Shown piece after piece: positions 15,001 through 28,200 of a DNA stretch of 64,000 nucleotides. The position numbers were made by a program, and so were the translations under genes. Position 1 is the first letter of the stretch. Every line of letters begins with the position of its first letter. The stretch spans positions 18,302,501 to 18,366,500 of the forward strand of contig CM072341.1 in the NCBI GenBank assembly GCA_036874045.1. Reading direction: 5' to 3'. Below the pieces are notes generated by a model. That model saw only the letters and a program-made list of their open reading frames with translations. It did not search any database and was not told the origin of the DNA. The stretch comes from Cymodocea nodosa. Its lineage: Eukaryota; Streptophyta; Magnoliopsida; Alismatales; Cymodoceaceae.

Positions 15001-17001
15001 AGAAGGGAAGGGATAGAAAGGATACATCTTTGTTGTTGATGTTGATCATTAGGTGCAAAAATAACATTGAATGTGGAGAATTCCTCAATATTTCAAAACA
15101 TGAATTAATTCAATTTCAAGAATTAGCAAGCTTCATGTAATTTTTCTTGGACCTTGATATCAACAATAAAGCATTACTAAATGGATGTGTAAAGCACCAA
15201 AACAACCAAAATATGAACCACTACCCATTGAAAATAAAATTGACATGGGTTGGCATGGTTGAAGCCTAGTACCTTTCTCATTTTCATTTGAATTTTGATC
15301 ACATTGATTCTAAACTACAATCAAAATAAAAAACACTGCCATAAACAAAAGTGAGAGAATTTTCATGTATAGTGGTGCTTCTAGAATGTCGATGCTGTCA
15401 CTTTAGACACAGATACTAAAGCATAAGGTACAATACAAATATGGGCATATGGCTTTGAACAGCTTCACATCACAAGAACCCTTTGAGAAAAGCATCTTAA
15501 CTAATTCCAAATGAGCATAAAATAACTCAATATTCAATTTATTTCCTTACCATAGGAACAATTCATCATGCAAATACATTCTCCTACCTTTCTTGGATCT
15601 CTTGCTCCAACATTTCTCAAAAGGAAACTTGGCACTCCATGGTGCTCTTTGCCCCATTTCAACAACGATTACAAAATGTTTGTTTGCATCTATCAAACAT
15701 ATGTGCTATAGCTAAATTTTTATTTGGATAGGACCTACTTCAAGCAAAATTGACACTTATACCTTAGAATCTCTATCTAACACAATGCACAAATGGCCCA
15801 AGTTCCCCTACCCAAATACAAGGCCTATCCAAGAATAGCCTGTCCATGGGAATTAAGAAGGCATAGACGATGCAAGTGTCCTATGTCATAAAAGAAAGAA
15901 ATCCCTTTTCCATGCATGCAGAATGAACAAAAGGCACTCTATCTCTAGACTCTTTTGATCATAGTTTCCTGCTTCTGAACCAACATAGAAAAAATGATCC
16001 ACATCAAAGGGCATTTGTTTGAGATGTCTAGAATAGTTAGACTTATCAGGAATTTTTGGAAAAGATGAAAAATGGTGGGAAAATGCCCACATAAAGATAT
16101 TTGAAAATGATGACTCTCCCTTTCCTTTTCAAGAGAAATAAAAGAAATTACAACCAACAAAATTATCACAAAAGGTTGAAACATTTATGTTATTTTTTAA
16201 TTTCTACGAAGCTTGTTGATAAATTCATGACTAAACTATTATGTTCATGCAAGAAAAATAAAAAAGGAAATGAGAATCATATAAGTACAAAATGAAACAT
16301 AGCTTTTAGCATTAAATCTGCACTTTTTCAAGATTTTGACATAGAGCAGTGTTGTGCACCAGAATCAGTCTCTCCATTTAAGCATGTGGATACAGTTTGA
16401 ACCACTATAAACACTCCTATAAGCATAAACATGTAAAAGGACCCACTTGACTAATTGACTATATAACTCCCCAATCCAAATATAGTCGATTAAAAGCAAT
16501 ATGAAACCAGTGCCTACATTGCCTTCAATGCATAGGCTTTCTGGGATTGGCATCTTCTTCATCCTTCCACACTCATGATATCTTTGGCTCTTAGATGTTA
16601 ATGATCTTTTGTTGATGGATCTAGTACAGGTAGAATAGAATATATAAGACTTTGTTGCATTGTTTACTGCAGTAGACTACCAAACTTTTCTAAATCATTA
16701 TCCTCTACATATAATCGATACAACAGGAACAACGAGGGGGAGTTCCTTCAAGCAGCCAAAACACGAAAATCCAACATTTTTTTTGGAAACGGTTCTACGA
16801 AAATCCAACAGATTAACACTTAAGACAAACGCGAATACAAGCAGGACAGACTTACCGACAAGCTTCCAGTAAAAAATATACAACAGACGAAAACGAGATA
16901 CTCACAGGTTCGGACTCCAGCTTTATAGAAGGAATCGCGGCTCTGCCTCCAAATAATATCTGCTGGATCCGAACGGGAAAGTTCGACCTTTGAAATGCCA
17001 T
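1..17001 (-). CDS. UPL2: HECT-type E3 ubiquitin ligase, UPL1/UPL2-like (3' end missing)
   Basis: Predicted giant E3 ligase that takes ubiquitin from an E2 onto a HECT cysteine and passes it to substrates. I traced 16 exons: 17001-16906, 13119-13024, 12957-12754, 12647-6212, 6116-5053, 4928-4629, 4542-4329, 4107-3848, 3748-3462, 3026-1916, 1835-1689, 1582-1502, 1051-826, 729-590, 251-145, 29-1. All junctions are GT/AG and in frame, giving about 3,600 codons; the family is usually ~3,650 aa, so about 40 C-terminal residues are off the window. The start [14 protein letters not shown] matches the family N-terminus. Visible in order: Armadillo-like DUF908/DUF913 region, UBA (~1300-1345, [12 protein letters not shown]), UIM ([12 protein letters not shown]), acidic run (~2150-2190), HUWE1-like ubiquitin-binding repeats ([28 protein letters not shown], ~2540-2632), and HECT from ~3250 with catalytic Cys ~3590 in HTCFN. 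UPL1 and UPL2 are close paralogues; I cannot separate them with certainty. No disruption seen. Confidence 0.95.
6475..6556 (-). repeat. Coding trinucleotide microsatellite (Asp/Glu tract) in the UPL gene
   Basis: Runs of TCA and TCT on the plus strand encode alternating poly-Asp and poly-Glu on the minus strand, inside the giant fourth exon (about residues 2150-2190). The repeat stays in frame. An acidic low-complexity stretch before the ubiquitin-binding motifs is normal for UPL1/UPL2 and HUWE1-type ligases; the exact length is likely to vary between alleles. Confidence 0.9.
13120..16905 (-). other. Large first intron of the UPL gene
   Basis: Apart from the Harbinger-type MITE, this 3.8-kb intron shows AT-rich sequence without recognisable domains. 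Short open frames around 14922-15140 and 15886-16300 have no family resemblance that I can see. The intron separates exon 1 (32 codons) from exon 2 (32 codons). Confidence 0.8.
13696..14706. mobile_element. Non-autonomous PIF/Harbinger-type element (1.0 kb MITE) in UPL intron 1
   Basis: The left end GGGGGAGTTTGTGCAC and the right end GTGCACAAACAGGCCC are terminal inverted repeats with 3 internal mismatches in 16. Both sides are flanked by TAA (13693-13695 and 14707-14709), the 3-bp target duplication typical of PIF/Harbinger. The interior is very AT-rich and has no coding capacity. Near the right end the motif GTGCACAAACACCTA recurs at about 14555 and 14598, giving subterminal repeats. The element lies in the 3.8-kb first intron of the UPL gene. 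Assignment to the superfamily rests on the TIR style and TSD. Confidence 0.75.
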
Positions 17002-19223
17002 CTCATACCCCCGCGTCTTCCCCTCCTGTGCTACCTACTGCTTCACAAACCCCACAACAAGAGTAAACTTAATGCAACTAGAAACACACAAATAAGGAAC
17101 AATATATACAACAACAGCAACAACACTGAAATACTGATACTCGGTCCGGTAGGTATGGGAACTAGGGTTTCGGACGAAAAAAAATCGATAGGAGGCCTAA
17201 TAAAGAGCTAACCGATGATGCTTCTGCTCCTATGACTACTTCCGCGGATCAGAATCCACCAACGTGAACACTTTCAGACGGTGCAAAAGGGACAAATGGA
17301 AACTCCAGAGGCACGGCAAAAGCCCTTCTCTCTCCGATATGTATTCATTGCCTTCACCCCGAGCAGCGACGATCGCGGCCCGATTGATTCCTTTCAGGGC
17401 GAAGTGGAGGAGGAAAGATGGGCCGACGGGAAATCTCTTGTGAGAAGCGTATGAACAGAGCGAAGACTGTGCCTGGAAGGAAAAGCAAGAAAGAGAATAA
17501 AATTAAATTGGAAGACTATGAACGCCAATGTCAAGTTTTTGTACCCGAGGATTAGGATGATCGGAACCGTTGCCATGGAGATCCGACGGCTGAACAATGT
17601 CCGCCTGAGAGGTTCATTCCAGGGGCGTCCTTTGCCTATTGTAGCATCATCTTCGAATACTCTGCTATAGGTATAAGATATTATTTTAGAATATTGGTTA
17701 TGTTCGATCAAAACAACTGCAGTGAATATGTTATATTTGAATGCTTGTCATTTATTTGATCTCTCTCTCTCTCTTAAACCAACCGTATAAATTTATTTTT
17801 ATGTCCTTAGGTACTTTTTTTGCCAACGTTTACATTGTTGTCGGTTTCACTCAAGTTCAATTTTCCAGAACCTGATGCTTAAACCAGATGTCAATGCAAA
17901 TATCAATATTAGGGTTCAATTGTTTAAATAGAGGTTATCTTTAAATAATTCCAACTTACAAAAGAATTATTAGTAAAACATATCCTAAGACACTTCTTTG
18001 TTAACGAAAATCCTCATCTTCATTATGTCTCGTAGAAAATAGTGAGAAAGACATTGATAAGTAAATTTAAATTTACAATAAATAAAAAAATGTGGGAAAT
18101 TATTCTTTTTCGATGACATCGCACATTTATCTAAAAAAATATTAAAATTGAAATTTAGGCATTTACACGTAGAAATTTACAAGAATTGAAACATAAAATT
18201 TGAACTAACTTGTTTATTAATGTGATTAACCTAATTTTTCATATTAGGTTTGAAAATAATAATTATCTTCTATGTAAATGATTTTCATATATATATTTTT
18301 TAGAAATAATAATTGTTTTCATATTTTTAATAAAAGCAAACATAAGTGAATCAAACTTAAACATTTAAATTTAATTGTGAAACATAAATTAATTTAGATG
18401 TTAACATTATTACTCACAACTTCCTAATAATTAATTTTATATTTGAAAATAATAATTACCCTTATTTTTAAATATTCAAAAATATCAATAAATTTAAAGA
18501 TAAATTAGCCAACATTTGCGAGAACTTTATTTTCCTTTTTTTCTTTTATTTTATTTTTTCAAAGATTTCCATCATTTTCAAATTGTTGGAATGAAAAAAT
18601 TATTTTTATCAAACTTATGAATTTTATTTATTGTCATTTTTATTTCCACTCCTTACAAAGGTACAAACCCCTTCCTCCCCAGATTGACATTCTGAAAATA
18701 TTCTTATCCATCTATATATCTAATCCTTATTTATTTTCCGTCATTTTCTATATATATTTTTTCATTTGAATTCTAGTTTCCGTTTGCTTTTGCGGTCTTT
18801 CCGCCCTACGACTCGTGGTTGTTACGGATCGACACGATGCTTCGTACTCGACACGTAAAAATTCCCCAAAAATTTGAATCTGGTCGCGTCCTTTTCCGCT
18901 AAAAAATCACAAAATGCCAACGCTTCATGCGGGGGGTCGTTTCCCCCCTCACGCCGCTCTCCGAGAAGATCGTATCTCCGTCTCGACCATTTCCTACGAA
19001 CGCTACATGCGAGCGATCGTCACCGCGTGGCCACCGATTCCCACGATCGACCCGGAAGCGGCGGAAGGTATCAGGAGTGGAATCACCTCCCCTTTTAATG
19101 TTCAGTTCTGCAGTTCGGCGTCGTATGCTTCCACCTCGATCTCGGAACTATCACGTGTAGTATGATGATCGCAATCGATTTGTATTCCTTCTTTAATCGA
19201 GGTGAGCGAAGGTCTTTGTGAGG
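17002..19223. promoter_or_regulatory. Divergent intergenic/promoter region between the UPL and auxilin-like genes
   Basis: The UPL start codon at 17001 (minus) and the first auxilin-like ATG at 19224 (plus) face away from each other across 2.2 kb. Positions 17002-17680 and 18780-19223 are GC-richer and probably hold the two 5' UTRs; 17700-18780 is AT-rich with no coding signal. A CT dinucleotide run lies at 17761-17774. Several overlapping open frames between 18874 and 19165 look like by-products of GC richness, although the 83-codon frame 18914-19165 could act as an upstream ORF if it is transcribed. Individual promoter elements could not be assigned with confidence. Confidence 0.5.
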
Positions 19224-22200
19224 ATGGACGGATTTCCCAGGTAGCTATCGAGGGATTTCGGGCTTGGACCGCTGGGAAAGGCCACTCCTATGGTGGCCCC
19301 CAAGGGATTCGGGAGGTCGTTCGGGTCCGTTCCATTACCGTCGTTCACGTCGTATGCGTTCAGCAGTGCGAGATCCCCTAGGGAGTCCACAACGACTGAT
19401 GATCCTGCGGATCATGATAATAGGGGGTTTGGGGAGAGGAGCTGCAGGGATTATGAGGGTGGCGTTGGAGATTTGGATGGGATTTTCGCCAGCGTACCTT
19501 TTTCTAAGTCGGCAAGCGCTCACGATCCGTCGTTTGATTACGATTCGATGTTCGACAGTTTCAAGGATCCAGTTCCTCCGAAAGTAACGTTGGCGTCGTG
19601 TCCAGGTTTTGATAGGCCTCTCCATGACAAGGAGGACATCTTTGATGGGATTCCTGGTTTGAAGACCTCGCCTACTGTAAATTCTGATGATGTTTTTGCA
19701 TTGTTGCCCTCCTTTTCCTGCAACCACTGCACCCGTACTGCAGATGATGACCTTCTTGGTGAACTCAGTGGAAAAGAGCATATTGTAAGTAACTCAGGAC
19801 GAAAGCAATCTAGAGATGCTGAGCAGGTTCTGCTTGGTTTCGACGATTTGATCCCTGGGTTTGGTGTGGGCAGTTCACAAAAAAGGTTACAGTTTTTGCT
19901 TATGATATCATAATCTGGACAAGATGGCATTTTTGAACGTATCTTTGTATTACAAGAAGAATCTCATGTTTTCGTGTTGCTTAGTGGATTATATTATTTA
20001 TATGTAGGCACCGTTCAATGCTAGTAGAGATCCTATTAACGGCAATTTTTCCTATCTTTCAGAAACAAGCACATTTTTCTAATTACCATTTCTCAGCTAG
20101 CAAATGATTTCTTCCGTAGAATTTTACACATGCTTTGCACTGAATTGCCTTTGTTGACGTTGATTCTGTCCAAAGTTACTTGTTTTATTTGAACAAAAAA
20201 CGAAGACCATCAATGAATGAAGGCATCTATTTATTTGTATAAAATTGCAGTCTATAATGAAAACTGTAGATTCCTACATACGTCATGAGGCAGTTTGAAA
20301 TTTGTGACTTTCTTACGGTCGTAATTGAAGTTCCATAAAATAGGCGTATAATTCCATTCATAACTGAGAAAAGTACCATTTTTCAAAAATTACACCTGCT
20401 TTGGGCTTTGTGATCACAAAATTTTCCAACACAACTATTATCACTGTGGTTTCCCATCATTTACAGATGTTCTGACTTTTCTTTTTCTTGTGCAGGGAAT
20501 ATGCAGACACCAACCATCAAAAATCTAGTCAGCCAAATAAGGCAGCTAGCGTATCAATGGATCCTTTTTCTGATTTAGAATCAACCTCTGTCTCAGGATA
20601 TCCTTCTTCAGGATTGTTTGTAGATCCTGTAGACAATATTGGTACTTCGTCTGGAATTGCAAAATTTGATGCATTTAATGGAGTCTTTGATGATGTAAAT
20701 GCTTTTAGCGGGATCAACAAATCAACACTGTTTTTTCCATCTGCTGAGAGAAGTACAAAAACTTCAGATCATGTAAATCTGGCACGGCTAACAGCTGTAA
20801 AGGAATCCATTGAGAAAGCATTTGTTAAGAGCTCTGATGATGAACCTAAGAAAGAACCAGGTGAGACCTATAGAAAAGCAGAGCAAACTTGTATTAACAT
20901 ACCAACTACAAATTCAGACTTTGATCAGTTTAAAACAAACAGAAAACAACATCCCCAAGAAAATGAAGATGTTTGGCTTACTGTTTCTGAAATTCCACTT
21001 TTTACGCAACCCACCAGTGCATCACCTCCATCAAAGTCTCCTCCTTTTTCAAGGAAAGAAAGACAATTTGCTCCAATGAATAAAAGTGAATTAGCAAATG
21101 TAAATGCTAGAAGCAAGGGTAATGCCAGTGTTCCTCTTTCTCATCCTAAGAAAAATTACACACCTTCTTCAATAGATAAATTGGAGGATTTTGCCATGGG
21201 CAAGCCTCAGATCTATGCAGGCAAACAAGCAGGAGCTGTTTCTAGCGAGAAAGACAGTGAAACAGGTTCAGCTGCCGCAACATCTGCAGCTGCCATGAAA
21301 GATGCTGTGGATAGAGCTGAGGCTAAGATGAAACAGGCATGGGAATTGAGAGAGAGAGAAAGGGAATCAAGAACTACTAAAAATACAGAGTTTGTACATC
21401 AGCCAAAAAAAGATAAAATTGCTTTGTATTTCCAGAATGCAGAGACAGGGGAAAATTTTAAAAACTTTCATCTTGAGAAGGAACTGAGAGAAAATGAGGA
21501 TAAAGAGAAAGAAAGGAGGAGACTTGAAAGGGATAGAGAAAAGGAACTTGTAGAGAAGGCATGGGAAAAAGCTGCTGTTGTAGCTCGACAAAAAGCTGAG
21601 AGAGCTACTTTTCAGAAAGCAAATGCTGAAGCACGAGTGTGTGTGGCACGAGCTGCTGTAAACAAGACAACATCTGAAGCACTAGGAAGGGCAGCTGCTC
21701 AGGCAAGAGACAGGGCAGCTGCTCAGGCAAGGGAAAGGGCAGCTAGAGAAGCTATGGAGAGAGAAAATACTGAAAGAGAAGTGAGAGAGAAAGCTGCTGC
21801 CATGGCATGGGAGAGCCAAAGGGCTGCAGCACAAAGAGCTGTAATAGATGCACAGCAAAGAGCCGAATGGGCTGCAGTAAAAAAGGTCAACAGAGAAGCT
21901 CATGAAGGAGCCACTGCTACTGCTTCTGCAAGAGAAAGGCAATACAACAATGAAAATGATCTTGATTCAGTTTTTAGAACAAGTGTCTGGGCTACTAGTG
22001 AGCAAAGGCACAGGCGTATGACATTGGTGAGAGCTTATATCAAGATTTTGGCTGTGTTTTACATTATAGCTTATGCTTTTTTATCAATTTTGATATGCAG
22101 GACTTCTCTTTTGATGCACCAGTACCAAATAAAGGAGGTTCTATTGGGGGAAAGCAAGCATCTTCTTCCTTGTCATCTAGTGGGACGAGGAAGACATCAT

Positions 22201-25200
22201 CAGCCAATTTCTTGGATGGCCTGACCTTTGTATTTGGAGGTATCCTCAATGAATACCTGCAAGCCCTATCTTTTTTAGTTCTCCCGTGTTTGTTCCAATA
22301 AGTGGCATGCCTTCCATTAATAGAGGGATGCTACTGTCAAACTAATAAGATCATTTTTTGCTGATCTTTATGGGAAGTTATTTTTCTGCCAAGAAAAAGG
22401 TCACAGATGTTTACATGCTTGTTGAATATGATATCAAACTAAGAGCATATCCCTTTTCTTGAGAAAAGGTTTCTCATTATCTAGAGAATTTCAAGAAATT
22501 GATGGAGAGTCTAAAGAAAGACGAAGAGCATGGCTTGAGCGAGACCAACGAGCCCTTGAGCGTGCAGTACAGTTCAATCATCACTATTTGCAATTTACAA
22601 GAAATACATTTTAATTCAATAATTAAAATTAATTCCATTATTCTAACAATTTTTGTTTTGATGTGTATGGTGGTGTCTGCCTAGGTAAAAGCATTAGCAG
22701 AAAAAAAAGAGCGTGACATGCAAGTTCAGAGGGAGCAGGCAGAAAGAGATGTGAGTTGCTTTGTTTTGAGTTTTGACACAGTTTGCTCTCTGTTGTTATT
22801 TGAATACGACTTTTCATATAGATTCTTACATGAAAACAATAAAACACATTATCTTATTAAATCAAAGTCAAACAGATTCTTGGAGCTCTATTGGTTTACA
22901 TACTACTTAGAGTTAATTTCCAGAAGTCATGGCACGAATGTCAAGTTCAGTTCATCTTTTAATGTGTGGTATCATCTAGTGTAATTCAAAATTAAATTAA
23001 ATTAATTTTTTTCTAGCAGTTATTTTTATTTTACTTGTTATTTGCATGTGGCAACACTACTTTGATGGAAATGAAATGTGGTACAATTTCTAGTCACTTC
23101 ATGATGTATCTTCATATTTAACTCTAATTGTACCCACCGAGGAAGTGTAACACAAGAATTCTAATTCATTATATTTCTGGATTAGTTTACTGAGATAATA
23201 TTATTTTATTTACAGTTTATTTCTCTGATTCATCTATTTGTATATGAAGTTTGTGAGAATTAAACCTTCTCCTCAGAATTACGACCACCATCCCCACAAA
23301 CACAAGTATCTTGCATCTATTTGTATATGAAGTTTGTGTTTCATTTAACTGTTCACTGATGGTCCATTTCTCAGTAAAATTACTGCTTGTTTGCTAATGA
23401 TACTATGCTCTTCTTGTAGAGAATTGCTGAAAGGCTGGAGGTTGAGATCAAACGATGGGCTGCTGGAAAAGAAGGCAACTTGCGTGCTTTGCTGTCTACA
23501 TTGCAATATGTCCGTTACCATTGACCACTTTTTATTGTAATATTTTACTAATCTGCAATATTTTTTATTTTTTTAGCATGTTGGTAATACAATTAAGCTG
23601 TCTAAATTGTTCTACAATCTACTTTATGCACGCCTTGAGGTGGGCATGACTTGGCTTAGTTCAGCTTAAACTAAAATCATCAACCAACCATATCTATTAG
23701 TTAAGTGATTGTTCAAGCTGAAATGAACGAGTCTATTCTATTCTATTGCGTTGAATCATTCAAAATTGGTTCCATTTGGTTTGAGTAATGACTGAACCTA
23801 TTAATTATTGGAACAACAAATGACAATTAAATAAATTTAAATAATACAAATATTATTTGAAATGTTCACATTCCAAACGAGTCAAATAAGAAAAAGATAA
23901 AAATAACATGTACTGTAATAATACAAACCACTTTGTATCATATATATGTGTCTATATATATAACTTACATTGTATTAATATTTAATAATTATTTAAATTT
24001 CATTACAATTTATCTTGATTCAATAAAATATTGGCTGTTATTGACATAAGGTTCTGCAATTGAAACCCTAACCCTCATAAAGGGGCTGTTGCTGGTCTAT
24101 GTGTTCACGAGGGGCCTTCTTATCCATCGTAGTGATGGCCAATTGATGGAACAACTCTCTTTGATTTTGAGGTTTAGCTTCTTGCATAGAGACAAGGAGA
24201 GCCAGGAGTTGTGTAAGGAGAGGAGATCATGTGATAACTAATGAGGGAAAGGGGTGGTTGACACCCAAACATGGGTTGCTTTGTATGAAAAACAATAGTG
24301 GGTGCAATTGCTTAGAATCCCAATGGATTTGTAGGAAGAGGACACCTTTTGAAGAATTGTTGTGAGTCTATTCCAACACTCAAAATAAAAATTTGTTGGA
24401 GGTGGCAAGGGTCGAGGATGGGGTTGAAGGTTTCTATGGGTGATGTTGTGATGTGGGTTGGGGTCTTTAGAGAGGGAACTCCTAGTGCTCACCATCGTTC
24501 CTAGCCAAAGGTTGTTTGAAATGGAGTGGTGGGAGGCATTGGCTGACAAGATATGATGATGACCGCTATATACTAGGAGAGATGGGTCTTTATTGACATT
24601 TACCATGTTCAGTTGAATAACTGTGCGATGATTGGGAAAAATGAGCTAAGTACTCCAAGTTGCGTTCAAGACAAGGAACCATCGGATGGGGAGATGGACC
24701 AAATCTAGGCTTGGTTGGAAGATGTGGTCCATGAGAGAGTGGGCCTACATAGCTCCTTGAATCTTTTTGGGCTTTATGACCTATAGGGCAAGTGACCTAA
24801 GATTTGTGATTGCTAAAATAGATGGAAGGCCTAGTGGCCTTCCTTTTTACTGCACAGGTGAACTAGAGGAACCATTGAGGGTTTTGGTGATTGATGACAA
24901 CCCTTTTCCTTCTTTAAGACTTGTTAGAGAAGTGATGACCAAGTAAAGGCAACATGGATCAATGAAGCAATGTCGAGTGAATCAAAGATGTGTTTGAACC
25001 ATCATCGACAATGCTTTTGTGTTTGAATCCCTATTAACAATAGTTCCCACCAATCCTATTGGAGGATGTCAATGGATAGCATGCAATATATGTGACTATA
25101 GGCATTAGAGGTGCATCTTTTGAGCTTGTCTAAGCCATCTAGAGACTCAAAGGGAGAATTGGACATTGAAAAGCTATCCAATGGCCTTTATTCACCATCA

Positions 25201-28200
25201 TCACTGAATTGGGAGCCAATTGAAGGGGTTGTAATGGAATCACTAGATTCATTGATTGTTGAAAGAGCAGCATTATTGGGGGGTACTTTTTGGTGGCTAG
25301 GTTAAGAATTCTAAGAAGGGTGGATATGAAGGGAAATTTTTGTTGCCCCAAGCTTGAATTATTTTTTTAGCTTTGAGTGGGGGTTTATAGTTTTCATTTT
25401 TTTTTCTTCTATTTTTGTTGTCCCTAGGTTTATTTGATTAATTTTAGTTAATAAGATTCATCCTACCCTTTTCAAAAAAATCTGGCTTGACTCATCTTAA
25501 GCTACTTGAAAGCCATTAGTAAAACCATGTATATCAACTTAAAATGTTGATAAGTTGAATCAAACTGTTAGATGGTCTCACATTGGAAAAAATGTGGAGG
25601 TCTTGGGTCTTATAACTTGTTGAATTTTTCACTTATTATCATGTTATTTTAAGTTAAATCTTATTATGATATTAGAGCATCAGGTCCTTACATGTGTCTA
25701 TAAGTCACTTGTCGCCTTAAGCACCTCACTTAGATAATGAAAGGATAACACTTGTCAATTTAAAGGTTCACCATAAGTGTGGAGGAGTGTTAAATAGTCT
25801 TATATTAGAAAGAATGTGGAAATCTTAAACCTTATAACTTGGTAAGCTTTTTACTCTTTGTCATATGATTTTGAGTTGAATCTGAATATAATCAATAACA
25901 TTTAAGAATTCAAATCAAACCATCAAAAATGGTTCGTCTCAGTTTCAAATAGTTGGCTTGATTGGCTTGGATGCCCACCCTTATGCATGTCCCATTTCAA
26001 TCCATCTGCAAGTCTGTTTTAAGCATTGTTACATGCTTGTTTATGTGGACTTGAAACACTCATTTTAGCATGTTGATATTACAATTAAGTTGTCTAAATT
26101 GTTCTACAATCTGTCTTATGCACTCCCCAATTCAATCTTTCTGCAAATCTATTTTAAGCATGGTTACTTTCTTTTTTATGTAGGCATGAAGCAATTTTAC
26201 AATATGCTGTTACAGTGATCATTCTTTTTACAATGAGATTTGTGATAGTCCTAATAGGGTTATCAGCAAATATAACTTTTCTTTGAGCAACATTTGTAAA
26301 CTACACACGTAGGGTGCATACACAACCCTAGGCAAATATACACATCAATTATTGCAATGGCAGCCTACAACAAGGCTGATCAACCAACTGCCAACTGCAC
26401 CATCAGTTGTCCCTAGATGGACTGGTGATGGTCTAGGAAGAGGAAAATGGAGATGCTGGGTTGGAAGATGGCCTGGACCTGGAACCATTGGCTATAGTCT
26501 GCTGGGGAGTTGTTCAGGCTACTTGGGCAGTGATGGTGGTTGCCGTGGCTGTTTTTTTGGCCACGAAGGTTGGGTTTTGTAGGAATTTGGTACCATGTTA
26601 GGTTGAGAGAGAATAAAGATCATGTTATCGCTATAGGATCAATAGAAGGATATTCACTGAACCCATACTTCTATATAAGCAAACTAATAACACCTAATAA
26701 TAAGTCTAACAGGTACATTCTTCTTAAGTTATGATCTGGGATTATATGTTGTGAACTAATATTATTTTTCTGGTAAATTTGAGTAGGTCCTTTGGCCAGA
26801 CTGTGGTTGGCAGGCAGTATCTTTGACAGATCTAATTACTGCTGCCTCAGTGAAAAAGGTTTACCGGAAAGCAACCTTGCATCTCCATCCTGATAAGGTG
26901 CAACAGAAAGGTGCAAACCTAGAGCAAAAAATTATTGCAGAGAAGGTGTTCGACCTCCTTAAGGTATGCATTAGTTTTTTTCTCTTACTCATTTTTCGTT
27001 TCCTTCAACTTGACTGTCATGCAACATTTAACTATTAATCTATTTCTCAATCTTAGAGGTCTTTGTTTTTAATATTCATTTGATTGCTATTAATTTTGTA
27101 TTTATGAATCCTTTTTCAAAATCAGTTGGTGTTTGGGTTGGGATTTTACCTATTTTACATTTATAGTTAGTTATAAGATACAAGTTAGTCATCTGCAAAA
27201 TGTTGTATGTAAATCTAGTCTAGAGGTAATAAAATATTCATTTACGACATAGATAACTAATGAGATGATATGGTTTGAATACTTGTTAGTGGAGTTCTGT
27301 TATGCAATGAGGATTCTTATGTCTATGCATTGTGACAACCAAATAGGGATTTTTTTCACTGTCAATAATGTAACATTTCATAAAAATATGAAACATTCTA
27401 AGGTTGACTGTGGCTATTTGCATGATATTTTCATCAATTCATTAGGTGGACTTTCACCATTGCTTGTAAACTTTCTTGAGAAATGCCAACAAATGTAGAT
27501 ATCTTCGCTAAATGATAGAGTATTAGGTGTTTGGACTCTTTTCGTAAGAAGTTAAGGGGGAGTATTAAATCTTTATGATTAGATATAACCATTGCTATGT
27601 GAGGTTATATTGGTTATGGATATTGATATCTTTGAACACACATAAGATTCTCTATATAGGTAATCTCTCCTGGTAATGTTAACGATTGCCATTTCTCTTC
27701 TTACCCCTTCAAAAGTCTTGGTTGAAAATCTTTATTTGTACCCATCAACTTATAAAATTTCACGAAGACTCCATATAATCTTATTGAGCACCACTTCCTC
27801 ATTTACTCCTCTTCTTCCATTGTTATCTGGTAATTTAGTATTTTCATCATGTGTGTCATGTTGTTGCCTCTTAACCTTGTTAACATCAAATTATCATCAT
27901 TAGATTTACTTGAGCATATCCTGTCCTAGGTTCTATCCTCCGAATTTATATGCAAACATTAAACGTACCTAGTGTCATTAAAACTTCTTTGACTAAAATC
28001 TTTGCCTTTGTGGACGACAATCAACAAAAATGTGGCTCCAGAATGAGATAGAATTGGCATCAAATTCTGATTCTTATACCTTCTTGTAAAGCACCCTCCC
28101 AAGAAACGAAAATTCTGTTGTGCTGTCCACTTCTGAGACTGTGAGACTAAAGTTTGGTCCTTGCTACGACCTGAAGTTCAAGGATCTGTGTCGAGGTGGT

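Larger units (their letters stand above)
23632..25980. mobile_element. hAT-like composite insertion in auxilin intron 6
   Basis: The insert is flanked by TTATGCAC (23624-23631) and TTATGCAT (25981-25988), an 8-bp target-site duplication with one mismatch, as expected for hAT elements. Its ends carry GGTGGGCAT near the left border and the complement ATGCCCACC at the right border as imperfect inverted repeats. The 2.3-kb interior holds no recognisable transposase; it contains a LINE-like segment and a TRIM element, so it looks like a non-autonomous element later hit by others. Confidence 0.55.
23571..26187 (+). repeat. Tandem duplication in auxilin intron 6, split by a transposon
   Basis: A unit beginning TTTTAGCATGTTG occurs at 23571-23631, resumes at 25981-26062, and is repeated at 26063 to about 26187. 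Joining the first two parts gives a copy colinear with the third (shared landmarks AATTAAG, CTAAATTGTTCTACAATCT, TTATGCA, TTTTAAGCAT). The intron therefore held a ~140-bp tandem duplication before an insertion broke the first copy. Confidence 0.7.

Noticed and set aside
17394..17711. 105-aa minus-strand ORF upstream of the UPL start
   Set aside because: Lies in the probable UPL 5' leader/promoter, with no family resemblance; the exon 1 start at 17001 matches the family N-terminus.
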